NCBI GenBank assembly: GCA_008501635.1
Contig: QQUJ01000017.1
Location: 186,001 to 250,000 of the forward strand
Direction: 5' to 3'
DNA: 64,000 nt
Source of the DNA: Pseudomonadota bacterium
GTDB taxonomy: Bacteria > Pseudomonadota > Gammaproteobacteria > QQUJ01
Shown: in pieces, positions 1 through 8,241 of the stretch
How the letters are laid out: every line of letters begins with the position of its first letter
Numbering within the stretch: position 1 is the first letter of the stretch
Notes under the pieces: model-generated
Databases searched by the model: none
Told to the model about the DNA's origin: nothing
What the model saw: only the letters and a program-made list of their open reading frames with translations
Made by a program: the position numbers and the translations under genes

Positions 1-944
1 GTACCATCACCCGTGGCGAACCGGCGCTGACCGATGTCGTTGTTGCCAGCGGCTTTGAGGAGGACGAAGTAATGCGCTTCGCTGCCGCTCTAGAGCGTGG
101 TTCCGAGCATCCCCTGGGCGAAGCCATTGTCCGCGGTGCCGATGAGCGCAGTATCGCACGAGCTGATGCGAAGGACTTTGCCGCGGTTCCCGGCCACGGG
201 GTAAGCGGTGTCGTGAATGGTCAGACGTTGCTGCTGGGCAATCGCAAGCTGATGACCGATCGCGGCGTGGACCCGGCGGCTCTGGACGATGACTGGGAAC
301 GACTCGCCCGTGAGGGCAAGACGCCCATGTTCCTGGCAGTGGATGGCAAGGCTGCCGGTCTGGTGGCAGTGGCGGATACGGTCAAGCCCGATTCGAAGAT
401 GGCCATTGCTCGGCTCAAACGCATGGGGCTGGAGGTGATCATGCTCACCGGGGATAACCAGTGCACGGCCGACGCCATCGCGCTTCAGGTGGGTGTGGAC
501 CGGGTGTTGGCGGAGGTGCTGCCCGAGCAGAAATCCCACGAGGTTCAGAAGCTCCAGCTCGAAGGCAAGACCGTAGCGATGGTGGGGGACGGGATCAACG
601 ACGCCCCAGCTTTGGCTCAAGCGGATGTGGGGTTGGCCATTGGCACTGGGACCGATGTAGCCATTGAGGCGAGCGATATCACTCTCATCAAGGGCAGCCT
701 TATTGGCGTGGTCACAGCGATCGATATCAGTCGCGCCACGATGCGCAACGTTTACCAGAATCTGTTCGGGGCGTTTATCTACAACGGCCTGGGAATTCCG
801 ATTGCCATGGGGGTTCTCTATCCCTTCTTCGGGCTGTTGCTCTCGCCGCTGATCGCCGCGGCTGCCATGGCTTTCAGCTCGGTCACGGTGGTGACCAATG
901 CCAACCGCCTGCGCCTGTTTCAACCCCAAGGAGAAAGATCATGA
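1..944 (+). CDS. copA: Copper-translocating P1B-type ATPase, C-terminal part
   Basis: The reading frame is open back to base 1, so the gene begins outside the window. The first codons encode the stretch just after the P-type DKTGT phosphorylation site ([12 protein letters not shown]). Also visible are the [10 protein letters not shown] nucleotide-binding motif near 105-132, MLTGDN near 441-460 and [11 protein letters not shown] near 585-615, followed by two C-terminal membrane segments. By family this is an inner-membrane ATP-driven exporter of Cu(I) or Ag(I). The stop overlaps the start of the next gene (ATGA), and the following genes are small copper-associated membrane proteins, so it probably heads an operon. 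The metal-binding CPC membrane motif lies outside the window, so copper rather than zinc or cadmium is inferred from sequence similarity and context. Confidence 0.93.
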   Translation, partial: TITRGEPALTDVVVASGFEEDEVMRFAAALERGSEHPLGEAIVRGADERSIARADAKDFAAVPGHGVSGVVNGQTLLLGNRKLMTDRGVDPAALDDDWERLAREGKTPMFLAVDGKAAGLVAVADTVKPDSKMAIARLKRMGLEVIMLTGDNQCTADAIALQVGVDRVLAEVLPEQKSHEVQKLQLEGKTVAMVGDGINDAPALAQADVGLAIGTGTDVAIEASDITLIKGSLIGVVTAIDISRATMRNVYQNLFGAFIYNGLGIPIAMGVLYPFFGLLLSPLIAAAAMAFSSVTVVTNANRLRLFQPQGERS

Positions 945-1318
945 CCCCGGATCGCTGGCTGGTGACGCTTCTCGGCCTTGCACTAATTGCACTGATCGTC
1001 TGGTTCTTTTGGTTGAAGCGTTCGCAAGGTATCCGAGCGGACTTTACATCTTCGGGTTTTCAAGTGGCCATGATCCTGGTCAAGGGTGGTTACACGCCCG
1101 ATGTGATCGTAGTGCAGGCGGGTAAGCCCGTGCGGCTCAATTTCCGGCGTGAAGAGACAGCTTCGTGTTCGGAGAAGGTTGTGTTTGCGGATTTTAACAA
1201 GAGCGCCGATTTACCGACCGGCGAAACCGTGTCGGTGGAATTTATCCCCAAGGAGCCTGGGGAGTTCGAATTCGCATGTCAGATGGGCATGTTTCGAGGG
1301 CGGTTAATAGTCGAGTGA
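941..1318 (+). CDS. Membrane-anchored cupredoxin-domain protein
   Basis: This 125-residue protein has one N-terminal membrane segment (about residues 5-25) followed by a cupredoxin-like beta domain. The pattern [11 protein letters not shown] near residue 67 and [12 protein letters not shown] near the end match the Cys/Met-rich motifs of plastocyanin-like proteins coded next to copper ATPases. The classical His ligand pair is not obvious, so the copper site may be atypical. It overlaps the ATPase by four bases (ATGA) and is probably translationally coupled to it. A role in periplasmic copper binding or handover to the exporter is inferred. Confidence 0.8.
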   Translation: MTPDRWLVTLLGLALIALIVWFFWLKRSQGIRADFTSSGFQVAMILVKGGYTPDVIVVQAGKPVRLNFRREETASCSEKVVFADFNKSADLPTGETVSVEFIPKEPGEFEFACQMGMFRGRLIVE

Positions 1319-1335
1319 TGAACGGAGGAACGCAC

Positions 1336-1572
1336 ATGATGGGTGGTGAATGGGGAAGCGGGTGGATGGGATTCGGCGGCATCTGGATGGTGCTGCTATG
1401 GGTGCTGGTGATACTCGGGATCATTGTTTTGATCCGTCGGATATGGGTTCGACCCGGGGAGTCGGGCGCCGATTTCCAACCAACGGCATTGGAAATTCTC
1501 AAGGGGCGCTATGCGCGGGGCGAGATCGATCGCGAAGAGTATGAACAGATGCGTCGTGATTTAAGCAATTAA
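1336..1572 (+). CDS. Small membrane protein with SHOCT domain
   Basis: The 78-residue protein has a Gly/Met/Trp-rich N-terminus, one membrane helix (residues about 14-34) and a C-terminal SHOCT domain (ALEILKGRYARGEIDREEYE). The start at 1336 was chosen because GGAGGA at 1324-1329 sits six bases upstream. A longer in-frame start at 1276 would overlap the previous gene by 43 bases. SHOCT domains are short C-terminal modules of uncertain function, thought to mediate oligomerisation. A close paralogue lies at 11827-12168. Its position suggests a part in copper handling, which the sequence does not prove. Confidence 0.8.
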   Translation: MMGGEWGSGWMGFGGIWMVLLWVLVILGIIVLIRRIWVRPGESGADFQPTALEILKGRYARGEIDREEYEQMRRDLSN

Positions 1573-1591
1573 GCTTCCGGAGGAGCGTATC

Positions 1592-1965
1592 GTGATTTCA
1601 TTGGTGCTCTTTATTCCCATGCTGGCGTTGCCTGCGTTTTGGCTCGCCCCAGCTCCGATCGCTTTGTCGTTTTATGCCTTGGTGTTGCTCGGTTGTCTGG
1701 CGACCTATTTCTATCTTTCGCGCTTGCGCCGCCGGTACGCCAGCACGCTGCGACAACTGCTGTACGGGAGGAGCGGCGCTGTGATTCAGATTGCTCCCTA
1801 CCTTCGCGTGCACATCGAGGGCGAGCCGTGGAGTGCGCAGTCGGGCGAGGCGTTGCGGTCGGTGACCGGGTGTTCGTGCATGAGGTGAGTGGTGTGCGAA
1901 TTCAGGTCGGCAAAAAGACGTTGCCGGCAAGCCGATCACTTCCTTCGGTCGAGGCTGATCCATGA
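1592..1965 (+). pseudogene. NfeD-like membrane protein, split by a frameshift
   Basis: The first frame starts at GTG 1592 behind GGAGGAG and encodes two membrane helices plus the beginning of an NfeD-type OB domain (VHIEGEPWSAQSGEA). It then runs to a stop at 1888. A second frame (read from about 1849) continues the same domain as VGDRVFVHEVSGVRIQVG and ends at 1965, where its stop overlaps the next start as ATGA. The joined product of about 124 residues makes sense as one short NfeD-like protein. The shift is equivalent to one missing base near 1848-1858. It may be a genuine inactivating mutation or a sequence error. NfeD-like proteins usually accompany membrane proteases or flotillins, and none is seen here. 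Confidence 0.65.
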
Positions 1966-2624
1966 ACACGTTCGAAGCATATGGGCAGTGGTCTATGGTG
2001 GCGCTCAATGTCGCCTTCTTTCTCTTTTTCCTAACGAGCTTTCTCGCGCCGCGGGGATGGGCGGAGTGGCGCAACTTGGGTGCCGTGGGCGCTTTCCTTG
2101 TTGCGCTCTTTACTGAGATGTACGGGTTCCCGCTGACCATCTACCTGTTGTCTGGATGGCTGGGTGAGAGCTATCCGGTACTCAATCCCCTGACGCATCA
2201 AAACGGACATCTGTGGGTGGCATTGTCGGGTGGGTCGCTCGCGGTCTGGGGCTTGGTGATGGTTGTCAGTTCACTGTTGCTGATAGCGGGTTACATCCTG
2301 CTCGCCCGTGGTTGGCGGCGTGTGCATTGGGCCGGCGGGGATCTGGTGACCGACGGTGTATACGCCTCCGTACGCCACCCGCAGTACACCGGCTTTTTTC
2401 TAGTCATTGCCGGGTTCTTCATCCAATGGCCAACAATTCTGACGGTGCTCATGGCGCCTGTGCTGATCGTGGCCTACCGCCGTTTGGCCTTACGCGAGGA
2501 GCGGTTATTGCTGGAACGATTCGGCGACGCTTATGAGCGCTACCAGCGCGCGACGCCGCGCTTTTTCCCCCCTCCCGGGCATTGGCGGACGCTGTTCGAT
2601 GCAAGGCCGCCGGTTGCCAAATGA
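1962..2624 (+). CDS. Isoprenylcysteine-type (ICMT/PEMT family) membrane methyltransferase
   Basis: This 220-residue protein has about five membrane helices and the family signature DGVYASVRHPQYTGF near residues 128-142, followed by a second motif LREERLLLERFGDAYERY near 180-205. These are the cofactor-binding elements of the ICMT/PEMT superfamily, which methylates small or membrane substrates with S-adenosylmethionine. Bacterial members are common in heavy-metal clusters but their substrate is generally unknown. The start overlaps the end of the NfeD-like second frame by four bases, placing it in the same transcription unit. Confidence 0.85.
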   Translation: MNTFEAYGQWSMVALNVAFFLFFLTSFLAPRGWAEWRNLGAVGAFLVALFTEMYGFPLTIYLLSGWLGESYPVLNPLTHQNGHLWVALSGGSLAVWGLVMVVSSLLLIAGYILLARGWRRVHWAGGDLVTDGVYASVRHPQYTGFFLVIAGFFIQWPTILTVLMAPVLIVAYRRLALREERLLLERFGDAYERYQRATPRFFPPPGHWRTLFDARPPVAK

Positions 2625-2641
2625 CTTGTAGGAGATAGGTG

Positions 2642-2923
2642 ATGGAAGGGTTGCTTTCGCTGTTGCTCTTTGCCGGGTTGTTCTACCTGATGATGCGTTT
2701 CGGCTGCGGTGCGCATTTGATTCACGGTCATGGGGCGGGCAGTAATCCATCTGGTAAACACAAGGACCCGGTTTGCGGTATGGAGGTCGATCCCAACGCT
2801 GGGTACGGTAAAGCGCATGAAGGCACGCTGTATCGATTCTGTTCACGATCCTGCTTGGACAAATTCGAGAATGATCCTGATCAATACTTGAAAAATGATT
2901 CGCTCGACAAATCGATGACATAG
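2642..2923 (+). CDS. Membrane-anchored YHS-domain protein
   Basis: The 93-residue protein has one membrane helix, a MRFGCGAHLIHGHG segment rich in Cys and His, and a YHS domain (DPVCGMEVD at about 40-48, FCSRSCLDKF at about 67-76). YHS domains carry conserved cysteines and are typical of metal ATPases and metal-binding proteins. ATG 2642 is preferred to the in-frame GTG 2639 because AGGAGA at 2630-2635 is six bases upstream. It is the first of three separate YHS-domain proteins in the region (also 3258-4001 and 16040-16906). Metal sensing or buffering is inferred. Confidence 0.82.
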   Translation: MEGLLSLLLFAGLFYLMMRFGCGAHLIHGHGAGSNPSGKHKDPVCGMEVDPNAGYGKAHEGTLYRFCSRSCLDKFENDPDQYLKNDSLDKSMT

Positions 2924-2982
2924 ACGGCAAAGGGCTTGGGCGGTTTGATGCGAGCTCGGTAATCACTCGAGGAGTACTAGCG

Positions 2983-3258
2983 ATGAAAGTTGGAATATCA
3001 CTATCTGCGGTGGGTCAAGCGAGCAGTATTTTTTTGCTGTTCACCTTTCTGCTCTGTGTAGGCTTCGATTTGCTTTTCCCACAGTGGGCCATGTTCGAGT
3101 CCTGGCGCAAACTGCTGCCCGGGTTTGAGTGGATCAGCTGGCGCAGCGTGTTAGTGGGAGCGGTTGAGGCCTACGGCTACGGTTGGTTCTTTGCGCTGAT
3201 TTGGGTTCCGCTTTACAACTTCTTCGCGAACCGCGCGGCGCACGGAGCGGGGGCTTGA
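2983..3258 (+). CDS. DUF5676-type small membrane protein
   Basis: The 91-residue protein has two strong membrane helices (about 13-32 and 56-80) separated by a loop FPQWAMFESWRKLLPGF, the hallmark of the DUF5676 family. These proteins are found beside copper ATPases and YHS proteins. Their function is unknown. Its stop overlaps the next start by one base (TGATG), so the two are probably coupled. Confidence 0.78.
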   Translation: MKVGISLSAVGQASSIFLLFTFLLCVGFDLLFPQWAMFESWRKLLPGFEWISWRSVLVGAVEAYGYGWFFALIWVPLYNFFANRAAHGAGA

Positions 3259-4001
3259 TGACGATGCACGACCCGGTCTGCATGATGGAAGTAGACCCGC
3301 GCAGCGCCGCGGCGATGGTCGTTCATAGAGGCCACGGTTACTACTTCTGCTCAGAAATCTGTCGCAACAAATTTAACGCTGATCCGAACATCTTCATCGG
3401 TAAGCATCTTGCGCCTGCTCTTTGTGTGGGCGTTATGGGGTCGGCCGGTTCGGACGATGCCGAGTGGCTGCGACAGCACGCTTTTCGCCTGGGCAAGGAG
3501 ATCGCCCATCAGGGGCTGACGTTGATTACGGGCGCATGCCCTGGCTTGCCCTACGAGTGCGCGCGGGGGGCGTGGCAATTGGGTGGTATGTCGATTGGTA
3601 TCTCCCCTGCGTTGAGCCTCGACGAACACGTCCACAAATACCTATCGCCGGTCGATGCGTTCGATGTGCTGGTTTACACGGGCAGTGGGCTCATGGGTCG
3701 CGAGGTCACCAATATCCGTTCCAGCGACATGGTGGTGGTGCTGGGTGGCCGCTCCGGCACGCTGGGCGAGTTTGCCATCGCCTACGACGAAGGGAAGCTC
3801 ATCGGCGTGCTGAAAGGGAGTGGCGGTATCGCCGATCAGTTACCGGCGCTGGTTGAATCGATCGGCAAAGAGACCGGTGCGCTCATGGTTTATGAATCTG
3901 AACCGGAACGACTGCTGCAGCGGATGCTCGACGCGTACCGGGGCGGACACTTCCGCAAACCGAACTGTTTCTGCAACGAACAAATCGCTGCCGCGGGCTG
4001 A
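3258..4001 (+). CDS. YHS domain fused to a LOG-family (TIGR00725-like) Rossmann protein
   Basis: Residues 1-45 form a YHS domain (DPVCMMEVDP, FCSEICRNKF). Residues about 52-220 form a LOG/lysine-decarboxylase-like Rossmann fold with GVMGSAGSDD, GACPGLPYECARG and VVVLGGRSGTLGEF. The last matches the PGGxGTxxE motif of LOG proteins with Arg-Ser in place of the middle residues. LOG enzymes are nucleotide phosphoribohydrolases, but TIGR00725-type members have no proven activity. The start at 3258 overlaps the preceding stop. A longer frame back to 3183 has no family support. The C-terminus ends in CFCNEQ, a possible extra metal or redox site. The fusion links a metal-binding module to a nucleotide-binding one. 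Confidence 0.82.
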   Translation: MTMHDPVCMMEVDPRSAAAMVVHRGHGYYFCSEICRNKFNADPNIFIGKHLAPALCVGVMGSAGSDDAEWLRQHAFRLGKEIAHQGLTLITGACPGLPYECARGAWQLGGMSIGISPALSLDEHVHKYLSPVDAFDVLVYTGSGLMGREVTNIRSSDMVVVLGGRSGTLGEFAIAYDEGKLIGVLKGSGGIADQLPALVESIGKETGALMVYESEPERLLQRMLDAYRGGHFRKPNCFCNEQIAAAG

Positions 4002-4048
4002 GCGGTGCTCGGATTTCAAAGACGCAACTACAAGATTCAGGAGAGCTG

Positions 4049-4873
4049 ATGAACAGGATAATGACGATCGATATGAAAGCTGCCGCTGCGCTACCAACCC
4101 TGCTGATCTCCCTGCTATGGATGGCGCCGTCGATGGCGGCCGAACACGCTGTAGATCGTGACCTGGTCCAACGCATCCGTGACGAGGTTATAAAAGAGTT
4201 ACGCGAAAGTGGCGCTCTTGCCCGGGAGGTAGATGCAGGTATCGGTCGGGCGATCGCGCGTCAGCGTGCCGAAGCGCAACGCCGTCCACAGCAGGAGGAG
4301 CAGGCAGAGGCAAAGAATGTCCGTCCGGTCGATCCTGCGCGGGATCATATCTACGGCAATCCGACCGCAAAGGTTTCGCTGATCGAGTACTCCGATTTTG
4401 AATGCCCCTTCTGCAAGCGCTTTCACCAGACCGCGAAGCAATTGGTGGACGAATCGGGCGGTCAGGTTAACTGGGTCTATCGCCACTTTCCGCTCGGCTT
4501 TCACAACCCTGCCGCTCAGCGTGAAGCCGAGGCAACGGAGTGCGCTGCCGAACTGGGCGGTAATGACGCCTTTTGGAAGTACTCGGATCTCGTGTTTGAG
4601 GCAACGCCGTCCAATGGAAAAGGCGTGCCTCCTGAACAACTGACACCACTCGCCACCAAGATCGGCCTCAACAGCAAGCAATTCAAGAGCTGCCTTGACA
4701 GCGGTCGCCACAGTGCACGGGTCCAGGAAGATTTTGTAGAAGGCACGGATATAGGCATTACAGGAACACCTGGCAACATCTTGCGCAACAACGAAACAGG
4801 CAAAGTTCTAAGCCGGGCGGGGGCTCGCCCGATTGAACATTTGAAGGCGGCGGTTGCGGAGTTGCTTCGGTAA
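4049..4873 (+). CDS. Periplasmic DsbA-family thioredoxin (copy 1)
   Basis: This 274-residue protein has an N-terminal export signal ending near APSMAAEH (residue 32), then a charged helical linker (45-90) and a DsbA/DSBA-like thioredoxin domain. The active site is CPFC at about residue 117 and the cis-Pro loop is ITGTPGN near 237. Conserved YRHFPLGFHNPAA and AFWKYSDLVF segments place it with the DsbA/DsbG-like oxidoreductases. It is strongly similar throughout to the protein at 22963-23799. Its likely electron partner is the CcdA-like protein at 10068-10799, or the second CcdA at 23820. Confidence 0.9.
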   Translation: MNRIMTIDMKAAAALPTLLISLLWMAPSMAAEHAVDRDLVQRIRDEVIKELRESGALAREVDAGIGRAIARQRAEAQRRPQQEEQAEAKNVRPVDPARDHIYGNPTAKVSLIEYSDFECPFCKRFHQTAKQLVDESGGQVNWVYRHFPLGFHNPAAQREAEATECAAELGGNDAFWKYSDLVFEATPSNGKGVPPEQLTPLATKIGLNSKQFKSCLDSGRHSARVQEDFVEGTDIGITGTPGNILRNNETGKVLSRAGARPIEHLKAAVAELLR

Positions 4874-4918
4874 TTCACTCCCGGCAGAGACATGGGCAAA
4901 CAGTCGGAGAACAGGCGT

Positions 4919-5239
4919 ATGAATGATCCTATTGTGAAACAAAATGAAACGCGTCCCATCGGTCGCGATCTTTACTTGCTGGCTCGCTATTGGCTGACAC
5001 AACGCCGCGTACAGATACTGCTTGCTGCCGCACTATTCGGCGTGGGCGCCTGGTTCAATTGGAGCTGGCTTGTGGCGGTCGGTATGGCGCCATTGGTCCT
5101 TGCTTTGGCCCCTTGCGCGGTGATGTGTCTACTGGCTATGTGCATGCACAAAGGGCACGGCAAAGACTCTTGTCATGGTTCGGAGAGTGGCTCGGGGGGC
5201 GACACAAAACCCACGCAAATATCAAAGTCAGACAGTTAA
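4919..5239 (+). CDS. Hypothetical small membrane protein
   Basis: The 106-residue protein has one or two hydrophobic helices (about 30-72) that end in PLVLALAPCAVMCLLAMCMHKGHG, a Cys/Met/His-rich tail. Such tails are common in uncharacterised proteins coded with copper ATPases and may bind Cu(I). ATG 4919 was preferred to ATG 4892 because a GGAG lies at 4905-4908. Both are in frame. It follows the DsbA-like gene closely and is probably co-transcribed. Confidence 0.6.
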   Translation: MNDPIVKQNETRPIGRDLYLLARYWLTQRRVQILLAAALFGVGAWFNWSWLVAVGMAPLVLALAPCAVMCLLAMCMHKGHGKDSCHGSESGSGGDTKPTQISKSDS

Positions 5240-5254
5240 CAGTCTTTGCAAAGA

Positions 5255-6446
5255 ATGACCATGTCGTTGGATGTATTGCTGATACTGGTGCTCAGTGTCG
5301 CATTCGGTTGGCTGGCCCGCCGGTTTCGCTTCCCAGTCGCCGTGGCGCAGGTGCTGCTGGGCATGTTGATTGGACCGCCCGTGCTGGGTTGGATCGAAGT
5401 CGGTGAGGCGATTCGGTTATTCGGGGAGCTGGGGGTCGTCCTGCTTCTGGGCTTCGCCGGAATGGAATTGGGTGTGCAGCGTTTAGCGGACGCCGGGCGT
5501 TCGGGCGTGCTGGTTGCAATCCTTGGCATTGGCCTTTCTTGGGTAGCGGGATACGGGGTGGCGATCGGGTGGGGTTCGCAAGCGCCCGAGGCGGTTTATG
5601 TGGGTATCGTTCTGGCCGCTACCAGTGTCGGGATCAGCGTCCAGGTGCTGCGACAGTACGGACTGATCGAGCGGCGCGTCGGGGAAATCGTGCTGGCGGC
5701 CGCTGTCATCGATGATGTGATCGCGTTGTACCTTCTGGCTGTCGCGCACGGCACATTTTCCAAGGTCTTCAGTGCTGAAATGCTGGGCATATCGCTGGTG
5801 GCGGGCATTGTGTTGCTGCCAGCGATTTTCTGGAGCGGCCGCTCGCTTTTTCAATCCACCGGCGGGTTTCTGCTGGAGCGGGGTTCGTACGTGACGGTAA
5901 CGGCAGTCGCTGTTTTTCTGGTCATTGCCGGCTGGGCGACAGATCTCGCGGGGTTTTCTCCCGTCGTCGGTGCGTTTTTTGCCGGTTTGGGTGTCAGGGC
6001 CGGTTTCGACCGTCAGGCCAAGCTGGTGCCCGCGTCATCGTTCGAACCGCTGGTTGCCCTTATTACACCATTTTTCTTTATCGCTATCGGCAGTCGCGCG
6101 GATTGGAGCGTGATCGCAGATGCCGGAATGCCGTTGCTGTTGATTGGTTTGGTGATTGCCGCTTTTGCGGGAAAAGTATTGGGCGCTATGGCGGGCGCCC
6201 TGAGTGTGAAGGGTTGGGAGGCGCGCGCTGGTGGGATTTGGCATGTCGCCCCGAGGCGAAGTGGCGTTGGTGATTGCGGCTCTGGGATTTTCCCAGGGGC
6301 ACCTATCGCATCACATGTTGGTTGCGCTGGTGCTGATGACGGTCCTCTGCGCACTGCTGGCACCGGTGGGCATGGCCTACTTTGCGCGCAGGTGCCGAAC
6401 ATCGGCGAGCGCGAAGACTGAGGCGCGAGGGTCAAACCATGGATAA
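5255..6446 (+). pseudogene. CPA2-family (Kef-like) cation/proton antiporter, frameshifted near its C-terminus
   Basis: The first frame encodes about 325 residues of a Na+/H+ exchanger-type antiporter with roughly ten membrane helices. It includes LGFAGMELGVQRL and VIDDVIALYLLAVAHG, the conserved Asp-rich transport motif. Near 6225-6240 the frame runs into low-complexity residues while the next frame supplies VGFGMSPRGEVALVIAALGF, a conserved family motif, plus the final helix and a stop at 6444-6446. One extra base (or two missing ones) explains the shift. No cytosolic RCK/TrkA domain follows. If the shift is real, the last two helices are lost and the protein is probably inactive. If it is an error, the product is a normal antiporter of about 396 residues. 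Confidence 0.78.
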
Positions 6447-7056
6447 CGCGGTGGCGTTAGTGCAGGCGTATCTCAATCTGAACGGTTACTTCACCGTGAC
6501 TGAATATCCGGTCCTGGAAATGCAACGCGGACGCCGCTTTCGTGTAGTCACGGATCTCGACATCCTGGCTTTCCGTTTTCCCCATGCGGGTCGCCGGGTT
6601 ATCGGCGATGCTGCACGCGCAACCCGTTTTGAGACCGATCCCGAGTTAGGGTGCCCGGTTGGGCAGTCGGACATGATTATTGGTGAGGTCAAAGAAGGAC
6701 GAGCAGAACTGAATCGCGGCGCACGAAATCCCAAGGTCATTGCTGCAGTGCTTGCCCGCTTTGGCTGTTGTTCGGCGGATACCGTAGCGGGGGTGGTAGA
6801 GACGTTGTTACGGGATGGGCGGGCGGTTACAGAAACGGGTCACTGTGTGCGTCTCCTCGCTTTCGGCAGCGTCAACCCGAATGGTGTTAGCGAGTCATTT
6901 GAGTCGCTAGCACTACGGCATGTTGTCGAGTATCTGCAAAGCTATTTACGCCAACACTGGGAAGTGCTGCGTCACGCGCAGTTCAAGCACCCGGCTTTTA
7001 GTTTTCTCATGACGCTGGAGAAGGCGCTACGCCATGGCAGTGCCGCCGGTGCCTAA
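6439..7056 (+). CDS. Nuclease-fold-like protein of unknown function
   Basis: This 205-residue soluble protein overlaps the antiporter's second frame by eight bases. Residues about 35-80 contain TDLDILAFRFP and then DMIIGEVKEG. The spacing of an acidic residue before a D...E-x-K motif resembles the PD-(D/E)XK nuclease fold. The remainder looks like a helical, possibly winged-helix, domain. No specific family was recognised, and the nuclease resemblance is by motif only. The start at 6439 is preferred to 6382 because the upstream part is a shadow of the antiporter gene. It overlaps the flavoprotein gene by 23 bases. Confidence 0.65.
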   Translation: MDNAVALVQAYLNLNGYFTVTEYPVLEMQRGRRFRVVTDLDILAFRFPHAGRRVIGDAARATRFETDPELGCPVGQSDMIIGEVKEGRAELNRGARNPKVIAAVLARFGCCSADTVAGVVETLLRDGRAVTETGHCVRLLAFGSVNPNGVSESFESLALRHVVEYLQSYLRQHWEVLRHAQFKHPAFSFLMTLEKALRHGSAAGA

Positions 7057-8203
7057 CGTCTCTCGTCCGCTGGGAAGAAGCTCGGTTATTGAGATTTCGG
7101 GTGCTGGCCCGGCTGGTCTCGCTGCGGCGCTTGCGGTAACCGCAAACGGGGGCCAGGCCCGCGTTTATGAAAAACGCTCGGAGGTTGGGGCGCGTTTCCA
7201 CGACGATTTTCAGGGCCTGGAGAACTGGACCAGAGATGAAGATGTGCTGGATGAGCTGGCGGCACATGGTATCGCGCTGGATTTTGAGCACATCCCTTTT
7301 TATGAGCTTACTTGCTTCGATCCGCAAGGGCGCAGCAAGACATTTCGCGCGCCGCGTCCGCTGTTCTATCTGGTGCGGCGCGGTACCAGGGCTGGATCGC
7401 TTGATCATGCGTTAATGCATCAGGTTGCAGCGGCCGGCGTTGATCTACGTCTCAACGAACCACGGCATCAGCTGCCGGACGGTGGCATTGTCACCGAGGG
7501 GCCGCGTCGCGCCGATGACATCGCCTCCGGGTTGGTGTTTACCACCGACATGGCCGATGGCGCCTACGCCGCAGCTTCCGACGATCTCGCTCCAAAGGGT
7601 TACGCTTATTTACTGATTTGCGGAGGGCGAGGAACGCTCGCAACCTGTCTGTTCACCGATTTCCATCGAGAGCGTGTTTATCGCGAGCGCAGCGTCGCGT
7701 TTTTCACCACGCATGTGGGATTACGCATGCACGACATCCGACACTTCGGCGGTATTGGCAACTTCTTCCTACCGCCTGTTGCTCGCAAAGGCGCAATGCT
7801 CTACGCCGGTGAGGCGGCGGGGCTACAGGATCCGCTGTTCGGTTTCGGGATGCGCTGGGCGATCGGCTCTGGAACTCACGCAGGACGCGCTCTGATCAGC
7901 GGTGACCTGGATGGCTACGAACGGTTCTGGAATGAGCAATGCGTGGCATTTCATGAAACCGCAGTCACCAATCGCTGGTTCTTCGAACGCCTTGGAAACC
8001 GAGGCTATCGCTCCTTGTTGGGCCACCTAGACACCACAGTAGATCCGCGTGCCTGGTTGCAACGGTGCTACCGGCCACAGAACTGGAAGCGGCTGTGGTA
8101 TCGGTGGGTGGGACATCGCCGCTTTCCTGCGCTGACCTTACCGAGATCGAATTGTGATTGCACCTGGTGCCGGTGTAACGGGCAGCTGGGTATTGCGGTG
8201 TGA
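7034..8203 (+). CDS. FAD-dependent oxidoreductase (geranylgeranyl reductase-like)
   Basis: The 389-residue protein begins with a Rossmann FAD-binding motif (ISGAGPAGLAAALAV, about 21-35). A second FAD-contacting motif is GEAAGLQDPLFGFGMRWAI at about 257-275, the pattern seen in geranylgeranyl reductase and FixC-like flavoproteins. The C-terminus has a CDCTWCRC cluster of four cysteines, which could bind metal or an Fe-S centre. No N-terminal signal is seen, so it is probably cytosolic. The substrate is unknown. It lies between the nuclease-like gene and a Rieske protein, and all three share the same direction and tight spacing. Confidence 0.82.
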   Translation: MAVPPVPNVSRPLGRSSVIEISGAGPAGLAAALAVTANGGQARVYEKRSEVGARFHDDFQGLENWTRDEDVLDELAAHGIALDFEHIPFYELTCFDPQGRSKTFRAPRPLFYLVRRGTRAGSLDHALMHQVAAAGVDLRLNEPRHQLPDGGIVTEGPRRADDIASGLVFTTDMADGAYAAASDDLAPKGYAYLLICGGRGTLATCLFTDFHRERVYRERSVAFFTTHVGLRMHDIRHFGGIGNFFLPPVARKGAMLYAGEAAGLQDPLFGFGMRWAIGSGTHAGRALISGDLDGYERFWNEQCVAFHETAVTNRWFFERLGNRGYRSLLGHLDTTVDPRAWLQRCYRPQNWKRLWYRWVGHRRFPALTLPRSNCDCTWCRCNGQLGIAV

Positions 8204-8241
8204 CCGAGCTTCAGCGGGTCGAATCGTAACGGAGGTGTGTG

